Of a stretch of DNA of 64,000 nucleotides, positions 27,875 to 35,974 are shown piece after piece (the stretch's first letter is position 1; each line of letters begins with the position of its first letter). This DNA is from Brevundimonas sp. Lineage in GTDB: Bacteria; Pseudomonadota; Alphaproteobacteria; Caulobacterales; Caulobacteraceae. The notes beneath the pieces were generated by a model. The model did no database searches. It saw nothing but the letters and a program-made list of their open reading frames with translations, and was not told the origin of the DNA. Both the position numbers and the translations under genes were made by a program. The stretch lies in contig NZ_JAUSOE010000036.1 in the NCBI RefSeq assembly GCF_030656255.1, forward strand, positions 1-64,000. The letters run 5' to 3'.

Positions 27875-28573
27875 TTAAGGACGATTTCGTTCCCCAAACA
27901 ACGCCGTTCCCACTCTGACATGGGTCGCGCCGCAGCGGATGGCGGCCTCATAGTCGCCGCTCATCCCCATCGACAGGACCGACAGGCCGTTGCGTTCAGC
28001 CATGTCGCGCAACAGGACAAAATGGGATTCGGCCGCCTGATCCGCTGGCGGAATGCACATCAGACCTTCGACCGTCAGGCCGTAGGTCCGTCGCGCCGTC
28101 TCGATCAGGGCGTCGGCGGCCTCGGGCAGGACCCCGGCCTTCTGCGGCTCGGCGCCGGTGTTGACCTGAACCAGGACGCGCGGCGATCGGCCGCGTTTCT
28201 GCGCCGCCTCGGCCAGGGCGCGGGCCAGTTTTTCGCGGTCCAGGGTCTCGATCACATCGAACAGGGCGACGGCGTCCTCGGCCTTGTTCGTCTGCAGGGG
28301 GCCGATCAACCGCAACTCCAACCCCGCCAGGCCCGACAACCTCTCGGTCCAGCGCCCCTGCGCCTCCTGCACCCGGTTCTCGCCGAACACCCGCTGGCCC
28401 GTGGCCAGGATGGCGTCGATGGCCTCATCCGGCTGGGTCTTGGAGACGGCGGTCAGGGTGACGGCGGCGGGATCTCGTGCGGCCGCGTGACAGGCGGCGT
28501 CGATTCGGGCGCGGACGGCGGCGACCCTTTCGGCGATGGACGGGGCGGACGAAGCGAGGGAAGAAGAGGTCAT
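27875..28573 (-). CDS. YggS/PLPHP family pyridoxal phosphate homeostasis protein
   Basis: The 232-aa protein is a fold-type III PLP-binding protein. The lysine is in LTAVSKTQP (K45), with the family blocks FGENRVQEAQGRW, LIGPLQTNKAEDAV and the C-terminal LSMGMSGDYEAAIRCGATHVRVGTALFG. YggS proteins bind PLP without known catalysis and buffer the cofactor pool. Its ATG and the ATG of the divergent ThiE-like gene share the tetranucleotide CATG, so the two coding regions overlap by 2 bp at their 5' ends. Confidence 0.92.
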   Translation of the reverse strand: MTSSSLASSAPSIAERVAAVRARIDAACHAAARDPAAVTLTAVSKTQPDEAIDAILATGQRVFGENRVQEAQGRWTERLSGLAGLELRLIGPLQTNKAEDAVALFDVIETLDREKLARALAEAAQKRGRSPRVLVQVNTGAEPQKAGVLPEAADALIETARRTYGLTVEGLMCIPPADQAAESHFVLLRDMAERNGLSVLSMGMSGDYEAAIRCGATHVRVGTALFGERNRP

Positions 28574-29216
28574 GATCCTGCCGGCTGATTACAGCGACGA
28601 TGCGCGCGCGCTCTGGGATGCGGCGACCGCTCTAAACCGTGCCGCCGCCGCTGTCAGCCCGCACGCCGCCGGTTTGCCGCCGTTGCTGTTCTTCACCGAC
28701 CCGGACCGTACGCCTCGACCGTGGGAGACGGCGGTCCGGCTGCCGGCGGGATCTGCGGTGGTCTATCGCGCCTTCGGGGCGGCCGACGCCGTCGAGACGG
28801 GACGACGGTTGAGAGAAGCGACGCAGGGCGTCGGGGTGAAGCTTCTGATCGGGCGAGACGCCGATCTGGCGGAGACCTTGGAGGCGGACGGGCTTCATCT
28901 GCCTGAACGCGAGGCGGGACGGGCGCGGTCCGTTGGTCAGGCTCATCCCGATTGGCTGCTGACCGCCGCCTGGCATGGGGGTCGGCCCATGACCGAAGGT
29001 CTGAACGCCCTGGTGCTGTCGCCGGTGTTTCCGGCCGGCGGAACCTCAGCGGTCAAACCCGCCCTGGGCGTCGCCGAATTCAGGTGTTGGAGCCAGAATG
29101 TCGATCTTCCGGTCTATGCTCTGGGTGGGATCAAGCCGGATAATGTCGCGTCCCTGATCGGAGCGGGAGCGTGCGGGCTGGCGGGGGTGGAGGCGATCCA
29201 ATTCGCCTTCCGTTGA
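28572..29216 (+). CDS. Thiamine-phosphate-synthase-like (ThiE/TenI fold) protein
   Basis: The 214-aa protein has the TIM-barrel pattern of ThiE/TenI: LLFFTDPDRTP, EADGLHLPERE, LVLSPVFPAGGTSAVKPALG and YALGGIKPDNVASLIGAGACGLAGV. Several ThiE active-site signatures are altered. The QLR-x-K region is absent, the usual GVS-x-H is replaced by LTAAWHGG, and the SK motif is GGTSAVK. It may therefore not make thiamine phosphate. No other thiamine gene is nearby. ATG 28572 is preceded by GAAGAGG, which lies inside yggS coding sequence on the other strand. Confidence 0.72.
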   Translation: MILPADYSDDARALWDAATALNRAAAAVSPHAAGLPPLLFFTDPDRTPRPWETAVRLPAGSAVVYRAFGAADAVETGRRLREATQGVGVKLLIGRDADLAETLEADGLHLPEREAGRARSVGQAHPDWLLTAAWHGGRPMTEGLNALVLSPVFPAGGTSAVKPALGVAEFRCWSQNVDLPVYALGGIKPDNVASLIGAGACGLAGVEAIQFAFR

Positions 29217-29292
29217 GACGGTCGTCTCGACGACGCATAAAAACCATCGGCCAGTCTGGCCCGCAAGGCGTGGCCAGGGCGGAAGGCTGGCG

Positions 29293-29312
29293 TCGACGCC
29301 GTGAGGCGTCGA
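29293..29312. terminator. Hairpin between ThiE-like gene and ntrZ
   Basis: TCGACGCC-GTGA-GGCGTCGA is a perfect 8-bp stem with a tetraloop, 76 nt after the + strand stop and 7 nt after the ntrZ stop on the - strand. There is no T-run, so termination is uncertain; it may stabilise mRNA ends of this convergent pair. Confidence 0.4.
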
Positions 29313-29319
29313 TCACGAA

Positions 29320-29715
29320 TCAGAAGTTGAAGATGGTCTCGAGCCGCACGCGGGGCTGGGTCCGGCCATTGGTTTCAGGCGCGCGGGCCGGGTCGGCTTC
29401 GCGCGATGCTACAGCGGCGGCGGCGCCGACGCGCAGACGGTCGTTCAAGCGGTAATAGGCGCCAGCCTCGACATCGCCCCAGTCGGTCTCGCGCCCGACC
29501 GGTTGGTTCAGATTGAAATCGAGACCCCACCGACCCTTGTCGTTCAGGCGCAGGCCACGTCGTTGTTGTGACGGGGCGTTGCGCTGGGCGGCCTGGGCTT
29601 CGGACAAGGTGACGCTGGGCGCGCGCGTGGTCGCTGCGTTCTGGGCAAGCGCCGGCGCAGCGACGGCGAGCGCCATCGTCGCAAAAATCACAGCCGAGAA
29701 ACCGCCGAAACGCAT
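29320..29715 (-). CDS. ntrZ: NtrZ-like periplasmic regulatory protein
   Basis: The 131-aa protein has a cleavable signal (MRFGGFSAVIFATMALAVAA ending PALAQ). The mature domain is NDKGRWGLDFNLNQPVGRETDWGDVEAGAYYRL... ending RVRLETIFNF. The final RLETIF-F and the small barrel-like strands are features I associate with NtrZ, the periplasmic inhibitor of the NtrY kinase in Caulobacter. Its place near yggS, cenR and leuS matches that species. No NtrY/NtrX genes are in this window, so it would act on a kinase encoded elsewhere. An ACGTCC...GGACGT palindrome lies 15 nt upstream of the start. Confidence 0.7.
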   Translation of the reverse strand: MRFGGFSAVIFATMALAVAAPALAQNAATTRAPSVTLSEAQAAQRNAPSQQRRGLRLNDKGRWGLDFNLNQPVGRETDWGDVEAGAYYRLNDRLRVGAAAAVASREADPARAPETNGRTQPRVRLETIFNF

Positions 29716-30086
29716 TCTGAACCCTTCGAACGTCCTTGATTTTGGACGTCCCTACCCTGAACCGACCCTAATATGGTCGTGGACGCCGCGATTAGACACC
29801 GGGGGTCCGCCCGGTCAACGCAACGTGGTCCGGATGTCGGGGTTCCGCTGCATTGTTGCAGTGCGATGTGGCTCAAGCGTCACGGGATTCGAGCCAAAAG
29901 AGGGGTTGCTGTCAGCGATCTGTCACGGAACGGCGCAACTCGTATCGGCGCAGGGCTGCACTTCGCCTTGTCATCGCCCCTTTTGCCCGTGTTATAGAGC
30001 CACGCAGCGGCGCGAACCTACGCGCGGTCCCCTGCGCGCGTGTGGGCGAGGGCCTTCACGTCCCTGAGTTTACGGAGACTTCCTTG
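29716..30086. promoter_or_regulatory. 371-bp divergent gap between ntrZ and DUF3576 gene, with promoter
   Basis: No ORF with coding character fills this gap. A good sigma70-type promoter faces right: TTGTCA at 29968-29973, an 18-nt spacer, and TTATAG at 29992-29997. This would give a leader of about 80 nt before the lipoprotein start. On the ntrZ side the hairpin ACGTCC-ttgatttt-GGACGT (29730-29749) lies in its 5' leader. The middle also has a CTGCA...TGCAG dyad near 29850. Confidence 0.55.
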
Positions 30087-30542
30087 ATGAGCCTCAACAA
30101 GGCCCTGGTTCGCGGCGTCGCCATCGCCCTGGTCTCGGGCGTCGCCCTGAGCGCCTGCTCGAGCATCCCCTTTGTCGGCGGCGGCGACAAGAAGGCCCCC
30201 AAGACGAACGTGCAGCAAGGCATTGGCGTCAACGGCTATCTGTGGCGCGCCTCGCTCGACACCCTCAGCTTCATGCCGTTGCTGACCGCTGATCCGTGGG
30301 GCGGCGTGATCAACTACGACTGGTACGCCAACCCCCAGACGCCGAACGAGCGCTTCAAGGCGACCGTCTTCATCCTGGACACCCGCCTGCGCGCCGACGC
30401 GTTGAACGTGACGGTGACCAAGGAAGTGAAGGGCGCGGACGGTCAATGGACCGCCGCTCCGGTCGCCGCCCAGACCGAGGCGGACCTGGAAAACGCCATT
30501 CTGACCAAGGCGCGCCAACTGAACCTGTCTAACGCAGGCTGA
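30087..30542 (+). CDS. DUF3576 family lipoprotein
   Basis: The 151-aa product uses ATG 30087 with GGAG 9 nt upstream; the ORF-track start is a 78-codon overextension. MSLNKALVRGVAIALVSGVA then LSACSS is a lipoprotein signal with a lipobox Cys. The mature domain QGIGVNGYLWRASLDTLSFMPLLTADPWGGVINYDWY matches the conserved core of DUF3576 alphaproteobacterial lipoproteins. Function unknown; localisation to the outer membrane or periplasm via LolA is expected. leuS follows after a structured 161-bp gap. Confidence 0.85.
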   Translation: MSLNKALVRGVAIALVSGVALSACSSIPFVGGGDKKAPKTNVQQGIGVNGYLWRASLDTLSFMPLLTADPWGGVINYDWYANPQTPNERFKATVFILDTRLRADALNVTVTKEVKGADGQWTAAPVAAQTEADLENAILTKARQLNLSNAG

Positions 30543-30552
30543 CTTTCTGGTT

Positions 30553-30584
30553 GGCGCTACCGCCCTTCGGGCTAGTTGAGCGCC
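30553..30584 (+). repeat. First copy of leuS-leader hairpin repeat
   Basis: GGCGCT...AGCGCC encloses an inner GCCC-TTC-GGGC stem and the segment CTTCGGGCTAGTTGAGC. The core CCTTCGGGCTAGTTGAGC (30564-30581) recurs exactly at 30647-30664. It may end the DUF3576 transcript, though no T-run follows. Confidence 0.55.
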
Positions 30585-30634
30585 GATTAGTCTGAGTTCG
30601 GTCGTCGTTGAGGCGATTAGAACTCATTTTTCTT

Positions 30635-30687
30635 GGGCGCTGTCGTCCTTCGGGCTAGTTGAGCACGGAGGGCGGCAGCGCCCTTTT
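30635..30687 (+). terminator. leuS: Attenuator-like hairpin in front of leuS
   Basis: GGGCGCTGTCG (30635-30645) pairs with CGGCAGCGCCC (30673-30683) to form an 11-bp stem with one G-U pair, followed by TTTT and then the leuS ribosome site AGGAC only a few nt further. The loop holds the second copy of CCTTCGGGCTAGTTGAGC. The position just before the start codon suggests an attenuator or an upstream-gene terminator. Confidence 0.6.
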
Positions 30688-30703
30688 GACTTTCAGGACG
30701 ACC

Positions 30704-33253
30704 GTGGCCCGTTACGAACCCAAGACCGCCGAACCTCGCCAACAGGCCCGCTGGGCCGAGGCCTCCGCCTTCGTGACGAAGGACACCGGCCGGCCGAAAT
30801 ACTATGTGCTCGAGATGTTCCCCTATCCGTCGGGCAACATCCACATGGGACACGCCCGCAACTATGTGATGGGCGACGTGGTGGCGCGGTCCAAGCGCGC
30901 CCAGGGCTATGACGTCCTGCACCCGATGGGCTGGGACGCGTTCGGCATGCCGGCCGAGAACGCAGCCATGGAGCGCGGCATCCACCCCAAGGGCTGGACC
31001 TACGACAATATCGCCCAGATGCGCGACCAGCTGAAACTGCTGGGCCTGTCGCTGGACTGGTCGCGCGAGTTCGCGACCTGCGACCCGGAATACTACGGCA
31101 AGCAGCAGGCCTGGTTCCTGGAGCTGTATCGGCGCGGCCTGGTCTATCGCAAGGACGGGGTGGTCAACTGGGACCCGGTCGACAACACCGTCCTGGCCAA
31201 TGAACAGGTCATCGACGGGCGCGGCTGGCGCTCGGGCGCGGTGGTCGAGAAGCGCAAGCTGAACCAGTGGTTCCTGCGCATCACCGACTATGCCGACGAC
31301 CTGATCGACGGCCTGAAGACCCTGGACCGCTGGCCCGAGAAGGTCCGGCTGATGCAGGAGAACTGGATCGGTCGCTCCAAGGGTCTGCAGATGACCTGGG
31401 CTTTCGCAGGCCAGGCCCCTGCGGGCTACGAGTCCGGGGTCGAAATCTACACCACTCGGCCGGACACCTTGTTCGGCGCCAGTTTCCTGGGTCTGGCCCC
31501 CGATCACCCGATCTCGAAACAGCTGGCCGAGGCCGATCCGGCGGTCGCCGACTTCGTCGCCAAATGCCGCGCTGGCGGCACGTCTCAGGCCGATATCGAC
31601 CAGGCGGAAAAGATCGGCTGGGACACGGGCCTGAAGGCCGTCCATCCCTTCACCGGGGCCGAGGTCCCGGTCTGGATCGCCAACTTCATCCTGTCGGAAT
31701 ACGGCACCGGCGCGATCTTCGCCTGCCCGGCCCACGACCAGCGCGATCTCGACTTTGCCCGCAAGTACGGCCTGCCGGTGATCCCGGTGGTCCGCCCCGA
31801 GGGCGCCGGCGACGATTTCGCCGTCGGCGACGAGGCCTATACGGGCCCGGGCTCCATCTTCCATTCCGACTTCCTGGACGGCCTGGATATCGAGACCGCC
31901 AAGGCCGAGGCGATCCGCCGCGTCGAGGCGGCGGGTGCGGGCCAGGGCGCGACCATCTATCGTCTGCGCGACTGGGGCGTTTCGCGCCAGCGCTACTGGG
32001 GTTGCCCGATCCCGATCATTCACTGCCCATCCTGCGGGCCGGTGGAGGTTCCCGCCGACCAGCTGCCGGTGGTCCTGCCCGACGACGTCACCTTCGACGT
32101 ACCCGGCAATCCGCTGGACCGTCACCCCAGCTGGAAGCACGTCAAATGCCCGTCCTGCGGTCAGGACGCGACGCGCGAGACCGACACCCTGGACACCTTC
32201 GTGGACTCCAGCTGGTATTTCGCCCGTTTCACCGACCCGACGGCGGCCGAACCGATCAATACCGAGGCGGCGAACCGCTGGCTGGCGGTGGATCAGTATA
32301 TCGGCGGGGTCGAACACGCGGTGCTGCACCTGCTGTACGCCCGCTTCATCACCCGCGCCCTGTCCGACGCCGGCATGCTGTCGGTGAAGGAGCCGTTCGC
32401 GGGCCTGTTCACCCAAGGCATGGTGGTTCACGAGACCTATCGTCGTGAGAACGGCCAGTGGGTCGAGCCCACCGACGTCGAGCTGACCAATGCTGACGGC
32501 GTCCGCTCCGCGCGCCAGCTGTCGACCGGCGAGGCCCTGGTCATCGGCGACATCGAGAAGATGTCCAAGTCCAAGAAGAACGTCGTCGCCCCCCAGGAAA
32601 TCCTGGAATCGCATGGTGTGGACGCCGGTCGCCTGTTCGTCCTGTCCGACAGCCCGCCCGAACGGGACGTGCAATGGACCCCCGGCGGGGTCGAGGGCGC
32701 CAGCCGGTTCGTGCAGCGCACCTGGACCCTGTTTGATGCCTATGACGCCGGCTTCGCCGGCGAGGACAAGGCCAACGCCGAGCTGCTGCGCGAGACGCAC
32801 AAGGCGATCAAGGCCGTGTCCGAAGGGGTCGAGGGCTTCCGCTTCAACTCGGCCATCGCCAAGCTGTACGCCTTTGTCGCCACCGTCCGCGACAGCGCTC
32901 AGGCCGGCGGCGACGCCAAGCGCCAGGCCCTATCGGCCCTGGCCCGCCTGATCGCCCCCTTCACCCCGCACCTGGCCGAGGAATGCTGGACCCAGCTGGG
33001 CGAGGACGGGATGGTTCTGGACGCGCCGTGGCCGGTGTGGGACGCTGCGCTCGCGGCCGACGACGAGGTGGTCCTGCCCATCCAGATCAACGGCAAGCGT
33101 CGCGCGGAAATCCGCGTACCGCGCGGCATGGAGCCCGCCGAGGTCGAGGCCATGGTGTTGGCCGACGAGACTGTGCAGGCGCGGCTGGAGGGTCTGAGCG
33201 TGAAGAAGATCGTCGTGGTCAAGGACCGGATCGTCAATCTGGTGGCCGGCTGA
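30704..33253 (+). CDS. leuS: Leucyl-tRNA synthetase
   Basis: The 849-aa product is a complete class Ia synthetase. The HIGH-type motif is [15 protein letters not shown], the editing domain has [15 protein letters not shown], and the activation loop is [10 protein letters not shown]. Two CPSCG Cys pairs lie around the mid-region, and [14 protein letters not shown] is typical of LeuS. I use the GTG at 30704 ([14 protein letters not shown]), with AGGAC upstream, instead of the ORF start that lies within the leader hairpin. The stop overlaps the lptE ATG (TGATG). leuS-lptE-holA is a conserved operon order. Confidence 0.97.
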   Translation: MARYEPKTAEPRQQARWAEASAFVTKDTGRPKYYVLEMFPYPSGNIHMGHARNYVMGDVVARSKRAQGYDVLHPMGWDAFGMPAENAAMERGIHPKGWTYDNIAQMRDQLKLLGLSLDWSREFATCDPEYYGKQQAWFLELYRRGLVYRKDGVVNWDPVDNTVLANEQVIDGRGWRSGAVVEKRKLNQWFLRITDYADDLIDGLKTLDRWPEKVRLMQENWIGRSKGLQMTWAFAGQAPAGYESGVEIYTTRPDTLFGASFLGLAPDHPISKQLAEADPAVADFVAKCRAGGTSQADIDQAEKIGWDTGLKAVHPFTGAEVPVWIANFILSEYGTGAIFACPAHDQRDLDFARKYGLPVIPVVRPEGAGDDFAVGDEAYTGPGSIFHSDFLDGLDIETAKAEAIRRVEAAGAGQGATIYRLRDWGVSRQRYWGCPIPIIHCPSCGPVEVPADQLPVVLPDDVTFDVPGNPLDRHPSWKHVKCPSCGQDATRETDTLDTFVDSSWYFARFTDPTAAEPINTEAANRWLAVDQYIGGVEHAVLHLLYARFITRALSDAGMLSVKEPFAGLFTQGMVVHETYRRENGQWVEPTDVELTNADGVRSARQLSTGEALVIGDIEKMSKSKKNVVAPQEILESHGVDAGRLFVLSDSPPERDVQWTPGGVEGASRFVQRTWTLFDAYDAGFAGEDKANAELLRETHKAIKAVSEGVEGFRFNSAIAKLYAFVATVRDSAQAGGDAKRQALSALARLIAPFTPHLAEECWTQLGEDGMVLDAPWPVWDAALAADDEVVLPIQINGKRRAEIRVPRGMEPAEVEAMVLADETVQARLEGLSVKKIVVVKDRIVNLVAG

Positions 33254-33732
33254 TGCGCGGTGCAGCGGTTATTGCGGTCATAGGCGCGCTGGCGGTCTCC
33301 GCGTGCGGCTTCACCCCCATGTACGCCGAGCCGGCTGTGGGCTCGCCCCTGCGCCGGATCGCCGTCTCGGCCCAGGATGACCGACTGGGCTATCGGCTGC
33401 GCGAGCAGCTGGAGGACGCCCTGGGCTGGGATCGGTCGGCGACACCCCTTTATCGCCTGACGACCCAGGTGGAACAGGAACGGCGCTCGCTGGGACGGCG
33501 GATCGACGATACCGCCACCCGTTATGAGTTAACCGTCAAGGCCAGCTGGACCCTGACGCCCGCCGCCGGCGGGACGCCCGCCACGGGTGTGCAGACCGTC
33601 ACCACCACCTACGCTGCCGCCGACCAACCCTACGCCGCCATCGCCGCCCAGCAGGACGGCGAGGAACGCGCGGCGTCGGAACTGGCCCGCCGGATCCGGC
33701 TGGACCTGATGCAGGCGCTGTCGAACCAGTGA
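33253..33732 (+). CDS. lptE: LPS-assembly lipoprotein LptE
   Basis: The correct frame is the 3' part of ORF 32983..33732. ATG 33253 overlaps the leuS stop and gives 159 aa. [20 protein letters not shown] is a lipoprotein signal with a clear lipobox, followed by TPMYAEP, and the start CGFTPMY is typical of LptE. The C-terminal LARRIRLDLMQAL helix also fits. It plugs the LptD barrel in the outer membrane for LPS export. The holA GTG overlaps its stop. Confidence 0.93.
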   Translation: MRGAAVIAVIGALAVSACGFTPMYAEPAVGSPLRRIAVSAQDDRLGYRLREQLEDALGWDRSATPLYRLTTQVEQERRSLGRRIDDTATRYELTVKASWTLTPAAGGTPATGVQTVTTTYAAADQPYAAIAAQQDGEERAASELARRIRLDLMQALSNQ

Positions 33733-34781
33733 TCCTCGCCAAACGCCCTGAGATCGATCGCTTTCTGAAGGCGCCCGATCCGGCCATCCGGGCGGCGGTG
33801 ATCCACGGCAAGGACCGGTCGGGCGTCGCCGAGCGGGCCGAGGTCCTGTGTCGCGCGATCACGCCGGATCTGAACGACCCCTTCAATGTCACCGTCCTCA
33901 CCGACAGCGACATCGACAGCGACGAAAGCAAGCTGGAAGAGGCCCTGACGGCCATGTCCCTGATGGGCGGGCGTCGTCTGGTGCGGATCCGCCTGTCGAC
34001 GCTGAAGCCCGGCGTGGACAAGGCTGTGGCCGCGGCCGTTAAGATTCATGCCGAAGGCGGTTATAATCCCGACGCCATGCTGGTGGTCGAGGCCGACCAA
34101 CTGGGCCGCGAATCCGTCCTGCGCAAGACCGCAGAAAAGGAAAACGGAGCCGTCGGCATCGTCTGCTACGAAGACGAGACAGGCGACGTAGCCCGCATGG
34201 TCCGCGAGGCCCTAGCCATCGACAAGGTGGGGCTGACGGCGGACGCCCTGGACCGGTTTGTCGGCCGACTGCCGCGCGAGCGGGGCCTGATGCGCCAGGA
34301 GATCGAGCGTCTGGCCCTGTTCATCGGCCCCGGCTCGGGCCGGACTATCGACGTAGAAGAACTGGAACAGCATCTGGGCGTCGAGCCTGACGCCTCCCTG
34401 TCCGACGCCGCGCTTCAGGCCTTCGGGGCCCGGCCCGGTCCCGCTCAGGCGGGTCTCAGGAGGGCCTTCGCCGAGGGGGAATCCTCGGTCCTGGCCGTGC
34501 GGTCCGCCGCCTTGCATCTGGGGCGGCTGCGGCGGATCAATATCCTGCAGACCAATGGCGCAGGCGCCAAGGAGGCGGCCAAGGCCGCCGGCGTGTTCTG
34601 GAAGCAGGAGGCGGAAATGCTGCGTCAGGCCCGCGCCTGGCGCCTGGAGGCGCTGGACGAGGTGCTGGACAGCATCAATACCGCTGACGTCGCCACCAAG
34701 ACGACAGGCATGCCGGATCAGCTGATCGCCGAACGCCTGCTGCTGGAAATCGCCGGCCGCGCGCGCAGGCTCGGTCTTTAA
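33729..34781 (+). CDS. holA: DNA polymerase III delta subunit
   Basis: The 350-aa protein starts at a GTG overlapping the lptE stop (GTGA). It has the HolA layout: an N-terminal clamp-wrench region (RPEIDRFLKAPDPAIRAAVIHG), a central ADQLGRESVLRKTAEKE segment, and the helical lid/collar with RLPRERGLMRQEIERLALF. It opens the beta clamp as part of the clamp loader. Its position after leuS-lptE is the usual one in alphaproteobacteria. Confidence 0.93.
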   Translation: MILAKRPEIDRFLKAPDPAIRAAVIHGKDRSGVAERAEVLCRAITPDLNDPFNVTVLTDSDIDSDESKLEEALTAMSLMGGRRLVRIRLSTLKPGVDKAVAAAVKIHAEGGYNPDAMLVVEADQLGRESVLRKTAEKENGAVGIVCYEDETGDVARMVREALAIDKVGLTADALDRFVGRLPRERGLMRQEIERLALFIGPGSGRTIDVEELEQHLGVEPDASLSDAALQAFGARPGPAQAGLRRAFAEGESSVLAVRSAALHLGRLRRINILQTNGAGAKEAAKAAGVFWKQEAEMLRQARAWRLEALDEVLDSINTADVATKTTGMPDQLIAERLLLEIAGRARRLGL

Positions 34782-34783
34782 CG

Positions 34784-34814
34784 GCCTTCCTCCCCTGAAA
34801 GGGGGGAGAAAGGC
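34784..34814. terminator. Bidirectional hairpin after holA
   Basis: GCCTTCCTCCCC and GGGGGGAGAAAGGC pair around TGAAA with small mismatches. It sits between the convergent holA and 60-aa gene ends and could terminate both. Confidence 0.55.
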
Positions 34815-34818
34815 AGTC

Positions 34819-35001
34819 TCAGCCCCGCTTCGACGCCTTGCGGAAAGCCGGTTGGGCCATGGCGACATTCCGCGCCGAGACGCTCTTTTCCTCAGCCTTG
34901 GCGCCGGCCTGGGCTTTAAAGCCATGACCCGCCTTGGCCTTCTTGGCGGCGAGGGCCTGTTTCAGATTGTCGGCGGCGGAGGGGGTGGTTTCGTCGGTCA
35001 T
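34819..35001 (-). CDS. Small Lys/Ala-rich hypothetical protein
   Basis: The 60-aa product, MTDETTPSAADNLKQALAAK..., is rich in Ala and Lys and ends FRKASKRG. No domain is recognised; it looks basic, helical and possibly nucleic-acid-binding or disordered. It lies 40 bp downstream of parB on the same strand and could be the last gene of the leftward par block. The start has no strong ribosome site. It could be spurious, but amino-acid use is ordinary and it fills the space between convergent operons neatly. Confidence 0.5.
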   Translation of the reverse strand: MTDETTPSAADNLKQALAAKKAKAGHGFKAQAGAKAEEKSVSARNVAMAQPAFRKASKRG

Positions 35002-35041
35002 GGACTGATCCTAGCACGTCCTCACCGATGAGTCTGGCGTC

Positions 35042-35923
35042 TCAGGCGCGCATCAAACGCCTGCACAGGTCATCCAGCTGTTCCAGCGAGCCATAGCGGA
35101 TCGTCAGCTCGCCCTTGCCGCTGCGGTCGTTCAGCTGGACATTCAGGCCCAGAGCGTCGGCCAGATCCTGTTGCAGGGCGGCGACATCGGCCGCCCCCTC
35201 CCCGCTTTCGACCGGCTTGGGCTTGACCGGTTTGGGGCCTTCCGCCGCGCGCCGCGCCAGGGCCTCGACCTGACGAACGTTCAGGCCTTCGTTGTAGGCC
35301 TGTTCAGCCAGCGCGGGGGCATTGGGCGCGGTGATCAGGGCGCGGGCGTGACCGGCCGTCAGCTTGCCGTTGCGAACGTACCAGAGCACTTCTTCCGGCA
35401 GCTGCAGCAGGCGCAGGGTGTTGGCGATGTGACTGCGGCTCTTGCCGACAATGCCCGCCACCTGGTCCTGGGTACGGCCGAACCGCTCCATCAGCACGCG
35501 ATAGGCGTCGGCCTCCTCCAGCGGATTCAGGTCGGCGCGCTGGACGTTTTCGATGATGGCGACTTCGAACACCTCGACGTCGTCCATCTCGTGGACGACG
35601 ATCGGCACCTCGGTCAGGCGCGCCGCCTGAGACGCGCGCCAGCGGCGCTCGCCGGCGATGATCTGCCAGACCCCGTCCTCGCCAGGCTGCGACCGGACCA
35701 GGATCGGTTGCAGCACGCCCTTGTCGCGGATCGAGGCCGTCAGTTCTTCCAGATGTTCCTGGGTGAAGATCTTCCGTGGCTGATCGGGATTGGGCTTGAG
35801 GCTCTCGATCGGCACGCGTTGAACGCCTGACGGCAGGGTCGCGCCCGCCGCCGTCGGCGCCTCGACGGCCTCGCCCATCAGGGCGGACAGACCGCGTCCA
35901 AGACCTCTTTGTCGTTCAGCCAA
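35042..35923 (-). CDS. parB: Chromosome-partitioning protein ParB
   Basis: The 293-aa protein has the ParB order: an N-terminal ParA-stimulating segment (ERQRGLGRGLSALMGEA), the CTPase boxes (DKGVLQPILVR and GERRWRASQAA), a helix-turn-helix for parS (GKSRSHIANTLRLLQLP), and a C-terminal dimer domain (NDRSGKGELTIRYGSLEQLDDLCRRL). It loads at parS, slides as a CTP clamp and recruits the origin to the pole. parA lies 51 bp upstream. Four parS sites are within 6 kb. Confidence 0.98.
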   Translation of the reverse strand: MAERQRGLGRGLSALMGEAVEAPTAAGATLPSGVQRVPIESLKPNPDQPRKIFTQEHLEELTASIRDKGVLQPILVRSQPGEDGVWQIIAGERRWRASQAARLTEVPIVVHEMDDVEVFEVAIIENVQRADLNPLEEADAYRVLMERFGRTQDQVAGIVGKSRSHIANTLRLLQLPEEVLWYVRNGKLTAGHARALITAPNAPALAEQAYNEGLNVRQVEALARRAAEGPKPVKPKPVESGEGAADVAALQQDLADALGLNVQLNDRSGKGELTIRYGSLEQLDDLCRRLMRA

Positions 35924-35974
35924 GATACTGTTCCGTTTCTTCTTCTAATACTCGTGGACCGTTTCGGGCCCGAC

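Noticed and set aside
30617-32800. 727-aa ORF on the - strand opposite leuS
   Set aside because: Shadow of leuS in a G+C-rich genome; it has no domain and reads as His/Gly/Arg-rich low-information sequence.
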